From positions 198,869,962-198,933,961 of the forward strand of contig CM077644.1 in NCBI GenBank assembly GCA_039707465.1: a stretch of 64,000 bases of DNA. The letters run 5' to 3'. The notes under the pieces were generated by a model, which saw nothing but the letters and a program-made list of their open reading frames with translations, was not told the DNA's origin and did no database searches. The position numbers and the translations under genes are program-made. Positions 53,479 to 64,000 of this stretch are shown in pieces. Position 1 is the first letter of the stretch. Each line of letters begins with the position of its first letter. Source of the stretch: Rhabdophis nuchalis. Its lineage: Eukaryota; Chordata; Lepidosauria; Squamata; Natricidae.

Positions 53479-55806
53479 ATGTCGGACCCTTCAAAAGAGG
53501 AGCCTCCGTTGGTAGAGGTCCTGCCTGAAACCATTTTGGGAGCTGAAGCATCGCATCCTCCTGCTCAATCTGAAGGGATCAGGTCAGTGATGGAAGGTTT
53601 GGCTGGCCTAGATCTAAATCTGCCAGCTGAAGAATCAGTCAAACCTAAACGTTGGTCTGAAGGGGTTGGAATGAGTGGGGTAAACGTCTCCAGGCGTCGA
53701 ATTTCCCCAAAGAAAGTCATTCCGGAGCTCTTAAGAGAAGAACGGGAACTAAGGGAGATGGCTCAGGACCTACTCCGCCAGGCAGATGAGAAAAGTTTAG
53801 CCCTGGAAAAAATCTGGGGGAGGGAGGCGGATCGCCCACAGCCAAGAGGTTCAAAGGCAGCTCCGGGCAGACGAAGCAGGGTTTCAACACCATCCCCCCC
53901 TCCTCAGGCCGGCAGGGAATTGCGAAGAGAGGCGGCTTCTGCCAGGCAAAGCAGGAGAGCAACTCCCTCCCCCCCCCCTCAGGCTGGAAGGGAAGCCAAC
54001 CCCATTAACCCCCGCCGACTTGCAAAACTGCCTCCTTTGGGTGTGAAATACAACGGAAGTGCCGACAAACTGGCGTTTTTTCTAATTCACGTCGATAATT
54101 ACATGCAGTTTTACGCAGCTGATTTGGACGATGAAATCAAAATCAGAATTGTATCTATGACCCTAGAAGATCAAGCTTCTAATTGGTTGGTTTCATTACA
54201 TAATTGCCGCTCACCGGCATTGCGCGATTTCGATCGCTTCATGAATGCTCTTAGAAGGCGTTTTGAAGACCCCCGTGTTGAGAGGAAAGCAAAAATGAAA
54301 CTAAAAAGTTTGCAGCAAGGGGACATGTCTATTCAGGCTTACACGCAGATTTTCCAGGAGCTATCAGTGTTTATGGTTGGTTATAGTGAACAAGCCCTAA
54401 TGGACATTTATATTGAAGGGCTGAATAAAGATATTTATCAAACATGTGTGAACAGATTTCGCCCCGAAACTTTGAATGACTGGATAGATTTAGCTTCGGA
54501 TGTCGAATTGGATCATGCCCACTTGCAGGATCCAGTCCGCTTGGAGAAAAAAGCACAGGAAGATAGCCCCAAATCTCACCCCCCTGCGAGGGAGAAACGC
54601 ATGCAAAAGGGGGAGGGGAGAACAACCCAGCCTCGTTCAGGCAGCTGTTATCGCTGTGGGAAGGAGGGGCACTGGGCAGACAAATGCCGATCAAAACCAC
54701 CTCCACGCCCATTTTCTTCCTTGGACCGGAAACAGCCTAGAACGCCAACTGTGCGCGCCAAACCGGCTATGAGTGGGGTGGAGCCCATCAACCTCTCTGC
54801 TGACCAGCCCACCGCTGGCCCTGACGATTGGGAGGCGTCTTCAGACTCTTCTGACGACAATCTGGTGAGTCATCGCTCCGGGCCCCTTTATATTAATTTA
54901 AAGCTTTTAGCTCCATCTACTGGCCGTACATGCAATGTGCAGGCTCTCATTGACTCTGGGTGTTCAAAATGTCTCATAAGCCAAGACATCATGTCTTCGA
55001 TGGGTTTTCACCTTAAGACCCTTAAAACTCCCATAGCCTTTTGCCAAATGGATGGTTCTGTAGCTGGGGGAACCCCAGCATCTTTTATCACCGAACCAAT
55101 TCATGTTTCTATAGGCACAGGCCATACTGAGACCATCAACTTTATTGTAACTGCCATTGCAGATAATGCTGTAATTTTGGGGGTCAATTGGCTTCGAAAA
55201 TGGAATCCTCTGATAAACTGGAAGGAAGGTTGGGTGCGCATTCCTTTATCCCTCCCGGAAGATACCTCTCTTCCATCAGAAACTGATCAACCCCCGCACC
55301 GTCAGCCACCACCCCATATTGAATCTGCTGCGCATTTATTGGATTTCCCATCACCCGAGGTCATACCAGGGGAGGAGAAAATTCCCAAAGAATATTGGGA
55401 CCTAAAGGATGCTTTCAGTGAAAGATCTTGTGATTCCCTTCCTCCTCATAGGGCTACTGACTGTTCAATTGATTTTCTTCCTGGGGTTCAATTACCCAAA
55501 CCTCGTATGTATTCAATGACCCCACGGGAGATGGAGGAATTACGTAGATTCATCGATAAAAACCTTCAAAGGGGTTTCATTGAACCAGCTAGGCCCCGTG
55601 TTGCTGCACCAGTTATGTTTAGAGAAAAGAAAGATGGCACTCTAAGATTAATACAGGACTATTCATATCTCAACACCATTTGTGAACACAATATTTACCC
55701 CCTTCCGCTCATGAAGGACATGCTTGCTCACCTGGCTACCGGTAAGATTTTTACGAAGCTGGACCTACGTGAAGCATATTACAGGGTTATACCGTTATCT
55801 GGGTAG
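53479..55806 (+). CDS. Gypsy Gag-protease-partial RT polyprotein (775 aa, truncated)
   Basis: The frame is open from the LTR, but MSDPSKEEPP at 53479 is the first start past the primer site. Residues about 1-180 are charged and Pro-rich with two TPSPPPQAGRE repeats. Residues about 184-330 match the retrotransposon Gag capsid (LPPLGVKYNGS, IRIVSMTLEDQASNWL, FMNALRRRFEDP). The zinc knuckle CYRCGKEGHWADKC is at 390-403. The aspartic protease active site is LIDSGCSKCLIS with D492-S493-G494. The RT start reads FIEPARPRVAAPVMFREKKD and reaches motif A KLDLREAYYRV (D762), then stops at the deletion junction. Gag and Pol share one frame here. No reverse transcription can be done by this protein, since the catalytic YxDD box is absent. 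Confidence 0.93.
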   Translation: MSDPSKEEPPLVEVLPETILGAEASHPPAQSEGIRSVMEGLAGLDLNLPAEESVKPKRWSEGVGMSGVNVSRRRISPKKVIPELLREERELREMAQDLLRQADEKSLALEKIWGREADRPQPRGSKAAPGRRSRVSTPSPPPQAGRELRREAASARQSRRATPSPPPQAGREANPINPRRLAKLPPLGVKYNGSADKLAFFLIHVDNYMQFYAADLDDEIKIRIVSMTLEDQASNWLVSLHNCRSPALRDFDRFMNALRRRFEDPRVERKAKMKLKSLQQGDMSIQAYTQIFQELSVFMVGYSEQALMDIYIEGLNKDIYQTCVNRFRPETLNDWIDLASDVELDHAHLQDPVRLEKKAQEDSPKSHPPAREKRMQKGEGRTTQPRSGSCYRCGKEGHWADKCRSKPPPRPFSSLDRKQPRTPTVRAKPAMSGVEPINLSADQPTAGPDDWEASSDSSDDNLVSHRSGPLYINLKLLAPSTGRTCNVQALIDSGCSKCLISQDIMSSMGFHLKTLKTPIAFCQMDGSVAGGTPASFITEPIHVSIGTGHTETINFIVTAIADNAVILGVNWLRKWNPLINWKEGWVRIPLSLPEDTSLPSETDQPPHRQPPPHIESAAHLLDFPSPEVIPGEEKIPKEYWDLKDAFSERSCDSLPPHRATDCSIDFLPGVQLPKPRMYSMTPREMEELRRFIDKNLQRGFIEPARPRVAAPVMFREKKDGTLRLIQDYSYLNTICEHNIYPLPLMKDMLAHLATGKIFTKLDLREAYYRVIPLSG

Positions 55807-56798
55807 TTACCGATCTTTTTTCTAAACAAGTTCATTTTGTCCCCTGTACTAAGATTCCTTCTTCCAAATCTCTGGCCCGACTGTTCGTTTCCCATATCTA
55901 TCGTTTTCATGGCGTCCCGCAACGCATCATCTCCGATAGAGGAACCCAATTTACTTCCCAATTTTGGAAGGAGTTTTTGAGACTGATTGGCTCCGCCCAA
56001 AGCTTAAGCTCCGCCTACCACCCTCAGACGAATGGATCTTGTGAGAGGGTTAATTCCGTCCTCGAACAGTACTTACGCTGCTTTATTAATTTCCAGCAAG
56101 ATGATTGGGCTGATCTTCTCATACACGCCGAGGTTGCGTATAATAACTCTGTTCACTCCAGTACGAATATGACCCCCTTTAAAATCATCTACGGACAGGA
56201 CTTTGTACCCATACCCGAACTGCCTCACGTCTCGCCGACGGTTCCCTCTTTATCTGAATGGTCCTCTCGATTATCTTCTGTTTGGCCGGTTCTCCGGGAA
56301 ACTTTAAACGATGCCCATGACTCGCACAAATTGTACGCTGATAAGAAACGAGCAGTCCCTCCCTCCTACAAAGTTGGTGATCAGGTTTATGTATCTACCA
56401 AAAATTTGGATAGCCCCCAAAAATGCAAGAAGCTGGGTCCCAAATTTATTGGACCTTTCACGATCACCAAAATTATCAGCTCTGTGTCGGTCCGTTTGGA
56501 TCTCCCCAAGACCTATCGGCGGCTATACCCTGTATTCCATGTTCACTTACTGAAGCCTGCTCGTACCTCTCATCTCCGCAAGAGGTTGCCTGATGCTCCT
56601 ACACCTACCTTGGTGGATGGTCATCATCATTACGAGGTGCGGGACATTTTGGACTCCAGGATCCGCAGAAATAAAACTCAGTTCCTAGTCATGTGGAAAG
56701 ATTTCCCCCCTTCTCACAACGAATGGGTGGATAAAGAGCATCTCAAAGCTCCTAAACTGGTACGCCAGTTTTATGCCAAGTATCCACACAAACCTTGA
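55797..56798 (+). pseudogene. Gypsy integrase core, GPF motif and chromodomain
   Basis: After the junction another frame reads IWVVTDLFSKQVHF. It holds the first catalytic Asp (codon 55812), the second in IISDRGTQFTS and the Glu in GSCERVNSVLEQYL exactly 35 residues later: a complete DD35E triad. KKLGPKFIGPFTI is the GPY/F domain. From 56631 YEVRDILDSRIRRNKTQFLVMWKDFPPSHNEWV is a chromodomain with conserved aromatic positions, which in chromoviruses steers insertion to marked chromatin. The HHCC zinc finger is missing, and there is no start codon of its own, so it is a remnant. Confidence 0.92.
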
Positions 56799-56913
56799 CT
56801 CTTTTTCTTTCTCCTCTCTGTTGTTTTGTCTCTCCCTTCTTCTCTTTCAGGTGTAGCCTCTCGTATGCCTATTGCTGCCCTGTATTTCCCGCTGTTCCTG
56901 GAGGAGGTCCGGA

Positions 56914-57279
56914 TGTCAGTCTCGCTAGTTCCTGCTTCGCTGCCATGGAAACGGGGAGGGTGGGGGGTTTGGGGTGAATGTGTTCTGCTGGTGGACAATG
57001 TTGATGTTTCGTGTTATCTCCTGTTTAACGGACCTGCATTCCAGGATGGTGAAGACCTGCCCACCTGATGTTGGAGATGGCTGCATATTGGACAATGCAC
57101 AGGGGGGGTTTGGGGATTGGGATGGGCTTAAGCTTAATACTTTCTGTTCGCGCCTAAACTATTCATTCTCAGCTTTACTTGGTCTGTACGCTATCGTAAC
57201 TTAGTAAAAGGAGCCTTAACATTTCAAAATAATGTCTAAGTGTGGTCTTTCCTGAGTCAACGAAGAAGCAGGCCTGACA
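56914..57279 (+). repeat. 3' LTR (366 bp)
   Basis: Same length as the 5' LTR, and no difference was seen on reading both. A purine-rich GGAGGAGGTCCGGA precedes it (56899-56913) and probably serves as polypurine tract. Confidence 0.97.
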
Positions 57280-57284
57280 GTATG

Positions 57285-59110
57285 TATTTATCATCACAAG
57301 GAGCTGTACTGTAAATGAGCAGGATTATTCACTACATATTAAAAATGTAATACAAATGTTAATTTATTTTCTCAAATGCTTAACAATCAGGGAAAAAAAT
57401 GGTTCCACCAGATACAATAAAAGAAAAAAAAATACTATTGGTTGACCAGTATTGATGGGTATTTAATTTTAACAGTAAATTATAAAAGAGAGTCAAGGGA
57501 AACACTCCTGAATTGGATAAGGTATTATGCACAAACTGGGAGAAAAGCTTCATTATTTTCTATTCGGTGAAGTCTGTCCCATTGAGGCATAAAATGCATT
57601 CTTTTAAATTTGTAGCTCTGGACAAAGCCTTAGCAGGCTTCCTAATTAGGAGTTTTCCCCAAGTTAGATGTTTGTTTGAGTTGGTTGTCTTATATCTTAA
57701 TCATTCACACTCTGTTGGAGGAATGAAATTTTGTATCTGCTCAAAGGAAAATGAAATCACTCTCTCTGTGTGTAAAACTAAATGTGGAAAAATTATGCTT
57801 CATCAGAAAATGTTTTTTATCTCGACAGGTGCCCAATACTTGTTTAATATCCTCCTATTACTTTTACTTCTTACTTGTATCTACTTTCTGAATCCCCATT
57901 TATCAACAGAATTTTTCTCTCTCTTTGCTATAGAAGATTTAAAAAAGGTAGTATGATTTTGCTATTCATAATTATTGTGAACTTTCAAAGGCTGCTTAAT
58001 ATTTTTATTCTCCTTGGAAGTACAATGTTTATTTTTCCCTGCCCTTCTATAGCATTCCCATTTGTCTTTTTTGTACCATAGAACAACTGCAGCAACTGGT
58101 AAACACAATAGTCTATCAATCCTCTACTGTCAATCTATTCATCCCATAAACACTTCTTCAGTCAACTCTGCCAGCAATCTGTCTTGTCTTTTCTCCCTGA
58201 TTTACCAATCAGTTCTCCGGTCCCTCAACTATTCCTTGCCTCAATCCATCTCCTGAATCCTGGAACCCTAGATAAATCCTTTCTACCCACTGACCCCTAA
58301 TCAATTTTCCAGTCCATTGTTTACATCGCCTCTAGGACATCCTCTATCTACTTCAGTCAATCCCAGATGTCAGTTTATTGGATATATACCTATATATATA
58401 TATATGTATATAGGATATATACATATATATATGTATATACATGTGTACAGACGTAAACTTTGCAACAGTTAAATCCAGTTGAATACTTTTTGGATAGAAA
58501 AAAAATACAATATAGTAGCAAATTTTGTTTCAGGTTGGAATTTCTCAGAAGAATGAATTATGTGACATGGGTCTAAATAAATAAAAAGAGGCATCCAATA
58601 CATTCTCACTTAGTTTGACATTTAGCTATTACATCTTTAGGTTCAAGGTACATTAAGATTGGGCTGAAGAATCAATGGCCACAGAAAGCATTTGATGATC
58701 TGTGGTCCAGTTGAATGATTAGGACATGTTATCATGGACAGCAGCAAGAAATAGCTACTAGATAATTTTTACACATGGATCTTAATGACCCTTTTGGAAT
58801 GATTTGTAGCATTTTGTCATAATTCACCATAAATCAGAAGAAGCCAAGAAAAAAAAGTTTAAATTCATGAAGTCTTTTTTGTAAATGTTGCTACTAAGGA
58901 AGATTTGGATTAGCATTTGTAATTGTAAAGCAACTATTCTAGAGTAGGTTTTTTGGTTTTTTTGTGTGAAAAAATTGTATTTATTTTTTAATGAAACAAA
59001 GATACAAAAAGGAAAAATCATCATTTTACATTGTATCCTTTGGAAAGTATGTTGACTGGTTACACATAACTCTTGTGCATTTCTAGAACCATTATTACTC
59101 ATGAATAATA
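57285..59110. other. AT-rich noncoding stretch
   Basis: The 147-residue ORF at 57513-57956 has hydrophobic runs but no known domain and no splice or promoter context. TA-rich palindromes lie at 58380-58445. Confidence 0.45.
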
Positions 59111-60235
59111 ATGAGTAATAATGAGTAAGGGTGGGGGGTGGCAGTTGTTATAAAGGAGGGTCTGGAACCGAGGGAGACCACTGTGCCGCAGACAGCTGGC
59201 TGTGAGTCTCTATGTGTGAAGTGGGGTCATGGGAGACAGTTGGGCTTGCTGATAGTGTACCTGGCTCCCCGCTACGTATCAGCAGCCCTAGCCGAGCTTC
59301 TCAATGTGATAGCTGAGATGGCAGTTGACCATGGGGGACCAGGCTGTTGGTCATGGGGGATTTCAACCTGCCATCAATAGGCGAGGCATCTGAGACGACA
59401 TGGGAGTTCATGGCCTCCATGATGGCCTTGGACCTGACCCAATTAATTCATGACCCCACCCATACTGGAGGACACACGCTGGACCTATTTTTTGCCTCCG
59501 GCCAGTGGTTGAGTAATCTTGTTTTAGGGGAAATAGCTGTTGAACCCCTGTTATGGTCAGATCTCTCTCCTTCGACTGGGCTTTCCAAACACTATATCCC
59601 ACCGCAGGGAGGCGGAACCGGAAGAGGTGAGATGGTTCCGCCCCAGGTGCCTGATGGACCCTGAGAGGTTCCAGATGGAGCTTGGGCCAATACCTAAGAA
59701 CCTGACCCGTGACTCGACTGAGGACCTAGTGGCTGCTTGGAATAGTGCAGCCATGGGGACCCTGGACCGGATTGTGCCTTTGTGGCCTCCTACCCAGCGC
59801 CGAACCCCCTTGGCTCCCTGGTTTTCTGAGGAGCTAAGAGTGATGAAGCGTCGGAAGAGATGCCTAGAGAGCGGTTGGAGGGCCACCTGCTACGAGTCTG
59901 ACCAGACACTGGTAAGGTCGCATTTGAAGACCTACCTAGTGGCAAAACATAATTATTTCTCCGCTCTTATCGCATCTGCAGATAACTGCCCTGTTTAGGG
60001 TGACCCACTGCCTTCTTCACCAGAGGGCGCGGGATGTCCCCTTGCAGGGTCGTGCAGAGGAATTTGGGTATTACCTGCATGATAAAATCGATCAGATCTG
60101 GGACGGGTTGGCCTCCGATTGGACTAGTTCAGACGGGCCGACGGTGGCAGGTCTTGAGACTGTTATCTGGGAAGAGTTCGATCCTGTGACTCCTGCCGAC
60201 ATGGACAGGATGCAGGGGCAGTTGAACGCCACCAC

Positions 60236-61732
60236 ATGTTTACTGGACCCGTGTCCCTCCTGGTTGGTACTGGCCTCCCGGGAGGTTACACAAGGCTGGT
60301 TCCAGGGAATTGTCAACACTTCTTGAGTGAAGGGTTTTTGCCAGCCACCTTGAAAGAGGTGTTGGTGAGGCCCCTCCTCAAGAAGCCCTCCCTGGACCTG
60401 GCTGTGTTGGCCAGCTATCGTCCAGTCTCCAACCTCCGATTCCTCATGAAGGTTGTCAAGAGTGTGGTGGCACAACAACTGCCTCAGCACCTGGAAGAAA
60501 CTGTCTATCTGGACCCGCACCTGTCCGGCTTCCAGCCTGGACACAGCACAGAGACGGCATTTGTCGCGTTGGTGGATGATCTCTGGAGGGTTCGGGATAG
60601 GGGTTGTTCCTCTATCCTGGTCCTGTTAGACCTCTCAGCGGCTTTCGATACCATCAACCATGGTATCATGTTGCGCCAGCTGGTGGGGCTGGGGGGGGGG
60701 CACTGTTTTACAGTGGTTCTCCTCCTACCTCTCCGACTGGTCGCAATTTGTGTTGGCAGGAGGGCAGAGGTCAACGTCAAGGTGCCTCACCTGTGGGGTA
60801 CCACAGGGGTCGGTCCTCTCGCCTCTCCTGTTCAACATTTATATGAAGCGTTGGGTGAGATCATCTGTAGTTTTGGGTTAGAATTCCACCAGTACGCTGA
60901 CAATACTCAGCTGTACATCTCTACCCCGGACCACCCCAACGATGCCATGGAAGTGATGTCCCGGTGTCTGGAGGCCGTGTGAGTCTGGATGGGGAGAAAC
61001 AGGCTCCGACTCAACCCGTCCAAGACCGAGTGGCTGTGGCTTCCGGCGGCACAATATAGCCAGTTGGTGCCAGCTCTGGCTATTGGGGGCGAGTCTTTGG
61101 CCCCCACAGAGAGGGCTAGCAACTTGGGCATCCTCCTGGACTCTCGGCTGTCGCTAGAAGATCATATGACAGCCGTGGCCAGGGGGGCCTTTTATCAGGT
61201 TTGCCTGATAAGCCAGTTGCACTCCTTTCTGGATCATGATGCTTTACGCACGGTCACTCAAGCCCTCGTCATCTCCCACCTGGACTACTAAAATGCTCTC
61301 TACATGGGGCTTCCCTTGAAGTGCACCCGTATGCTCCAGTTAGTTCAGAATGTGGCCGCGCGGGGGATCCTAGGAGCTCCTAGATGCTCCCATGTGACAC
61401 CTCTTTTGCACGAGCTGCACTGGTTGCCTGGGGCTTTCTGGGTGCACTTCAAGGTATTAGTAACTACCTTTAAAACGCTCCATGGCAAGGGACCTGGTTA
61501 TCTGCAAGACCGCCTCCTGCCATCAAATACCTCCCACCGACCAGTGTGCTCCCACAGAGAGGGCCTCGTCAGGGTGCCGTTGGCCAGGCAATGTCAGCTG
61601 GTGGCCCCCAGGGGGAGAGCCTTCTCCATGGCGGCTCCTGCCCTCTGGAATGACCTACGCACAACCACAGACCTGCGCCTCTTCCGTCGGGCTTTGAAGA
61701 CCTATCTATTTCGTGCGGCCGGCCTGGCATAA
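60236..61732 (+). pseudogene. L2-like reverse transcriptase, two in-frame stops
   Basis: One frame runs through RT motifs: VRPLLKKPSLD, ASYRPVSNLRFLMK, LSGFQPGHSTETAFVALVDDLW, DLSAAFDTINHGIML (motif A). The catalytic box reads YADNTQLYIS instead of YADD, a loss of one catalytic Asp. Frame shifts near the PQGSVLSP region move that motif to a neighbouring frame. Stops at 60980 (TGA) and at 61289 (TAA, in place of the Cys of DYCNALYMG) break the C-terminal part, which ends TYLFRAAGLA. Confidence 0.9.
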
Positions 61733-61903
61733 TTTTTTTAAATGGTTTTAGGAGGTTTTATTAATGGTTTTAGAACAGGCGTATTATTTAATACATTTTT
61801 AAATATATATTTCATGTTTTTTTTATATTTTATATCACTGATTTTATTGCTGCCTGTACACCGCCCTGAGTCCCGGAAGGGAGAAGGGCAGTATAGAAAT
61901 GTA

Positions 61904-61904
61904 A

Positions 61905-61951
<47 letters not shown>

Positions 61952-61989
61952 ATGAATGAATGAATGAATGAATGAATGAATGAATGAAT
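61904..61989. repeat. (AATA)n-(GAAT)n LINE tail microsatellite
   Basis: Tetranucleotide expansion of the L2-like 3' end, AATA followed by GAAT, then one AATA. Confidence 0.95.
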
Positions 61990-62699
61990 AAATAATCTCG
62001 TTTTATAGATTAGGTTTTATAGTCCTACATCAGAAGAATGATTTTGTGATGCATCAGTCAGTCTAAATCTAGTCAACCATTTCAATTTTGAGCAATGATA
62101 TAGATTTCAGAGGCCATGTCTGGGCTCAGCAGCTTAACTAACAAGTAAAAGTTTAAATCCAACATTAAAAAATTGGGGAAAAGATGGTGATATGGAAAGA
62201 AATGGATGAAAGTAGAGATACTGACTTTGGATCAATTGATACATGATAAGATGATTTTTTAAAAAAAACATTTGCTGTGCTAAGAGCAAATATCATCTAT
62301 CAGATATAACTCAGTGGCAATATGTATAGCTACAGAATGTGTTAACAAAATTGTTTGGACCAGCAATGTTTTCAATTTCTCAGAAACTAAAGATACTAGA
62401 ACTGGTAAAATATTATAAAACTAAAAACTTATTATACATTCCTATAGATTTGTTATCAATAAATCAATTTGATATGCAAATAGAAGAGATGAGTTGAATG
62501 AAGAATTAGAGGTTCATATATTTCCTAGACAGTGGGAGAGTGTCTTAACTTCTATCCTAGAGTGTGAATAGACATTAAACCAGAAAGTATACAACCAAAA
62601 TATTTAGAACTAGCTATACCCGGCCACACGTTGCTGTGGCCCAGTTTGGTTAAATGGCCAACCAATCTGTGTGTAGATCTACACCTGCACACATAGACA
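61990..62699. other. AT-rich noncoding stretch
   Basis: The phrase ACTAGCTATACCCGGCCACA at 62611-62630 looks like a dispersed-repeat boundary leading into the minisatellite, but the family is not identified. Confidence 0.4.
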
Positions 62700-63603
62700 C
62701 AACCACCGTATAACCCCCAACCTACCTACCTACTGTATTTCTCCCTCTCTATCTATCTCCCTATCTACCTACCTACTGTATTTCTCCCTCTCTATCTATC
62801 CACCTACCTACTGTATTTCTCCCTCTCTATCGATCCCTCTACCTACTACCTACCTACCGCATTTCTTCTTTTCTCCTCTCCCTCTATCTGCCTACCTACT
62901 GTATTTCTCCCTCTCTATCTATCCCTCTACCTACCTACCTACTGTATTTCTTCCTTTCTCCCTCTACCTACCTACCTACTGTATTTCTCCCTCTCTATCT
63001 ATCCTTCTACCTACCTACTGTATTTCTTCCTCTCTCTATTCCTCTACCTACCTACCTACCTACCTACCTACCTACCTACCTACCTACCTACTGTATTTCT
63101 ATCTATCTATCCATCCATCCATCCATCCATCCACCTACCTACCTACCTACCTACCGTTTCTCCCTATCTATCTATCCCTCTACCTACCTACCTACCTACC
63201 TACCTACCTACCTACCTACCTACTGTATTTCTCCCTATCTATCTATCCCCCTATCTACCTACCTACCTACCTACGTAACCTACCTATTGTATTTCTCCCT
63301 CTCTGTCTATCCCTCTACTTACCTACCTACTGTATTTCTTCCTTTCTCCCTCTATCTACCTACCTACTGTAATTATCCCTCTCTATCTATCCCCCTATCT
63401 ACCTACCTACCTACTGTATTTCTCCCTCTCTATCTATCCACCTACGTACCTAGCTACTGTATTTCTTCCTTTCTCCCTCTACCTACCTACCTACTCTATT
63501 TCTCCCTATCACCCTACCTACCTACCTACTGTGTTTCTCCCTATCTATCCCCCTACCTACCGTATTTATCCCTCTCTATCTATTCCCCTATCTACCTACC
63601 TAC
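62700..63603. repeat. Complex minisatellite built on (CTAC)n and CTGTATTTCTCCCTCTCTATC
   Basis: About fifteen irregular repeats of a 40-75 bp unit are present. Each joins a run of CTAC tetranucleotides, the phrase CTGTATTTCTCCCT, and CTATCTATCC. Unit length varies with the number of CTAC copies. The pyrimidine strand is the plus strand throughout. Confidence 0.93.
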
Positions 63604-63604
63604 T

Positions 63605-63968
63605 ATAATACAATAATACAATAGCAGAGTTGGAAGGGACCTTGGAGGTCATATAGTCCAACTCCCTGCCTAGTCAGGAAGCCCTATACCATTTCAGACA
63701 AATGGCTATCCAACATCTTCTTGAAGACTTGCAGTGTTGGGGAATTCACAACTTCTGGAGGCAAGCTGTTCCACTGGTTAATTGTTCTAACTGTCTGGAA
63801 ATTTCTCCTCAGTTCTAAGTTGCTTCTCTCCTTGATTAGTTTCCACCCATTGCTTTTTGTTCTACCCTCAGGTGCCTTGGAGAATAGCTTGACTTCCTCT
63901 TCTTTGTGGCAAACCCTGAGATAGTGGAACACTGCTATCCTGTCTCCCCTAGTCCCTCTTTTATTAAA
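63605..63968 (-). mobile_element. CR1 LINE 3' fragment interrupting the minisatellite
   Basis: Minus-strand ORF 63932-63684 reads FSKAPEGRTKSNGWKLIKERSNLELRRNFQTVRTIN, then LPPEVVN and MLDSHLSEMV. The 3' tail is at 63606-63640 (complement of AACTCTGCTATTGTATTATTG-like text). Beyond 63968 the sequence ACTGTATTTCTC resumes the minisatellite unit, so the CR1 entered the array. Confidence 0.9.
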
Positions 63969-64000
63969 CTGTATTTCTCTGGCTCTCTCTCTCTATGGGC

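Larger units (their letters stand above)
53075..57279 (+). mobile_element. Ty3/Gypsy chromovirus, Tf1/sushi type, young but internally deleted
   Basis: Two 366-bp LTRs, identical by eye, bracket 3.47 kb of internal DNA. Perfect 5-bp duplications GTATG (53070-53074, 57280-57284) show one insertion event, into the TATG repeat at the end of PLE C. The Gag-protease-RT frame, integrase with DD35E core, GPF motif and C-terminal chromodomain place it among chromoviruses. A deletion removes most of RT, RNase H and the integrase zinc domain. Typical sushi-type elements are about 5-6 kb, so 1.5-2 kb is lost. Confidence 0.95.
59120..61990 (+). mobile_element. L2-like LINE, long copy with endonuclease and RT remnants
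   Basis: From about 59130 the endonuclease domain is legible (VVMGDFNLPSIGEA at 59347, then DPTHTGGHTLDLFFAS). The linker and RT follow, then a typical 3' UTR with CACCGCCCTGAGTCCC and a tail of about twelve AATA then nine GAAT units. The N-terminal part of the endonuclease is missing. Frame changes near 59540, 60000 and 60236, together with stops, make it non-coding. It is the longest member of the family represented at 2985, 31441 and 41400. Confidence 0.92.

Noticed and set aside
53401..55806. Domesticated Gag-like host gene (as in PEG10/RTL)
   Set aside because: Intact identical LTRs, TSD and downstream integrase show it is a recent retroelement, not a domesticated gene.
57513..57956. 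147-aa ORF with hydrophobic segments
   Set aside because: No recognisable domain, AT-rich context, no conserved neighbours; length is possible by chance in 64 kb.
62700..63603. CRISPR-like array of repeats with variable spacers
   Set aside because: Units are low-complexity tetranucleotides with no unique spacers, in a vertebrate genome.

Overview
The window looks like vertebrate nuclear DNA from a squamate reptile, most probably a snake. The sequence holds CR1 LINEs with pentanucleotide ATTCT-type tails, L2-like LINEs, Bov-B LINE fragments, many hAT-derived elements with 8-bp target-site duplications (TSDs), Penelope-like elements (PLEs), a Tf1/sushi-type Ty3/Gypsy chromovirus, L1-type ORF1 elements and abundant microsatellites. 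That mix is known from snake genomes, but the species call is inference. I found no host protein-coding exon, rRNA or functional tRNA gene. The background is AT-rich noncoding DNA, i.e. intergenic or large-intron sequence.

Layout. 1-25 kb: mostly single-copy AT-rich DNA with a GATA array (1.8-2.2 kb), CR1 and L2 fragments, a candidate solo LTR (4.1-5.0 kb), several short hAT elements with TSDs, a MITE with TA TSDs (22.4 kb), and Bov-B pieces (13 and 23 kb). 25.3-29.8 kb: a dense island of PLEs (RT plus GIY-YIG endonuclease ORFs, inverted terminal duplications, CCAAT-box clusters). It is interleaved with tRNA-headed SINE-like units that carry complete minimal hammerhead ribozyme motifs. 31.3-38.6 kb: nested elements (L2 inside hAT; SINE inside SINE) and two L1-type elements that encode only ORF1 and end directly in a 3' UTR and poly(A), resembling mammalian HAL1. 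38.6-52 kb: mostly unremarkable noncoding DNA with hAT, L2, CR1 and a second copy of a roughly 1-kb dispersed repeat. 52.1-57.3 kb: a PLE with an internal inversion, whose 3' microsatellite tail was hit by a very young Gypsy chromovirus (LTRs identical by eye, perfect 5-bp TSD) that lacks most of RT, RNase H and the integrase N-terminus. 59.1-62 kb: a long decayed L2-like LINE. 62.7-64 kb: a CTAC/CTAT-rich minisatellite interrupted by a CR1 tail.

The most interesting signals are (1) the three hammerhead ribozymes with compensatory base changes in stem I, two attached to tRNA-like pol III heads; (2) a covarying hairpin family at PLE ends; (3) the autonomous-looking ORF1-only L1 derivatives; and (4) an 11-nt self-complementarity between primer-binding site and LTR in the Gypsy element, which predicts self-primed reverse transcription. 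No calculation or database search was run; all homology calls are by recognition of motifs and translated text.
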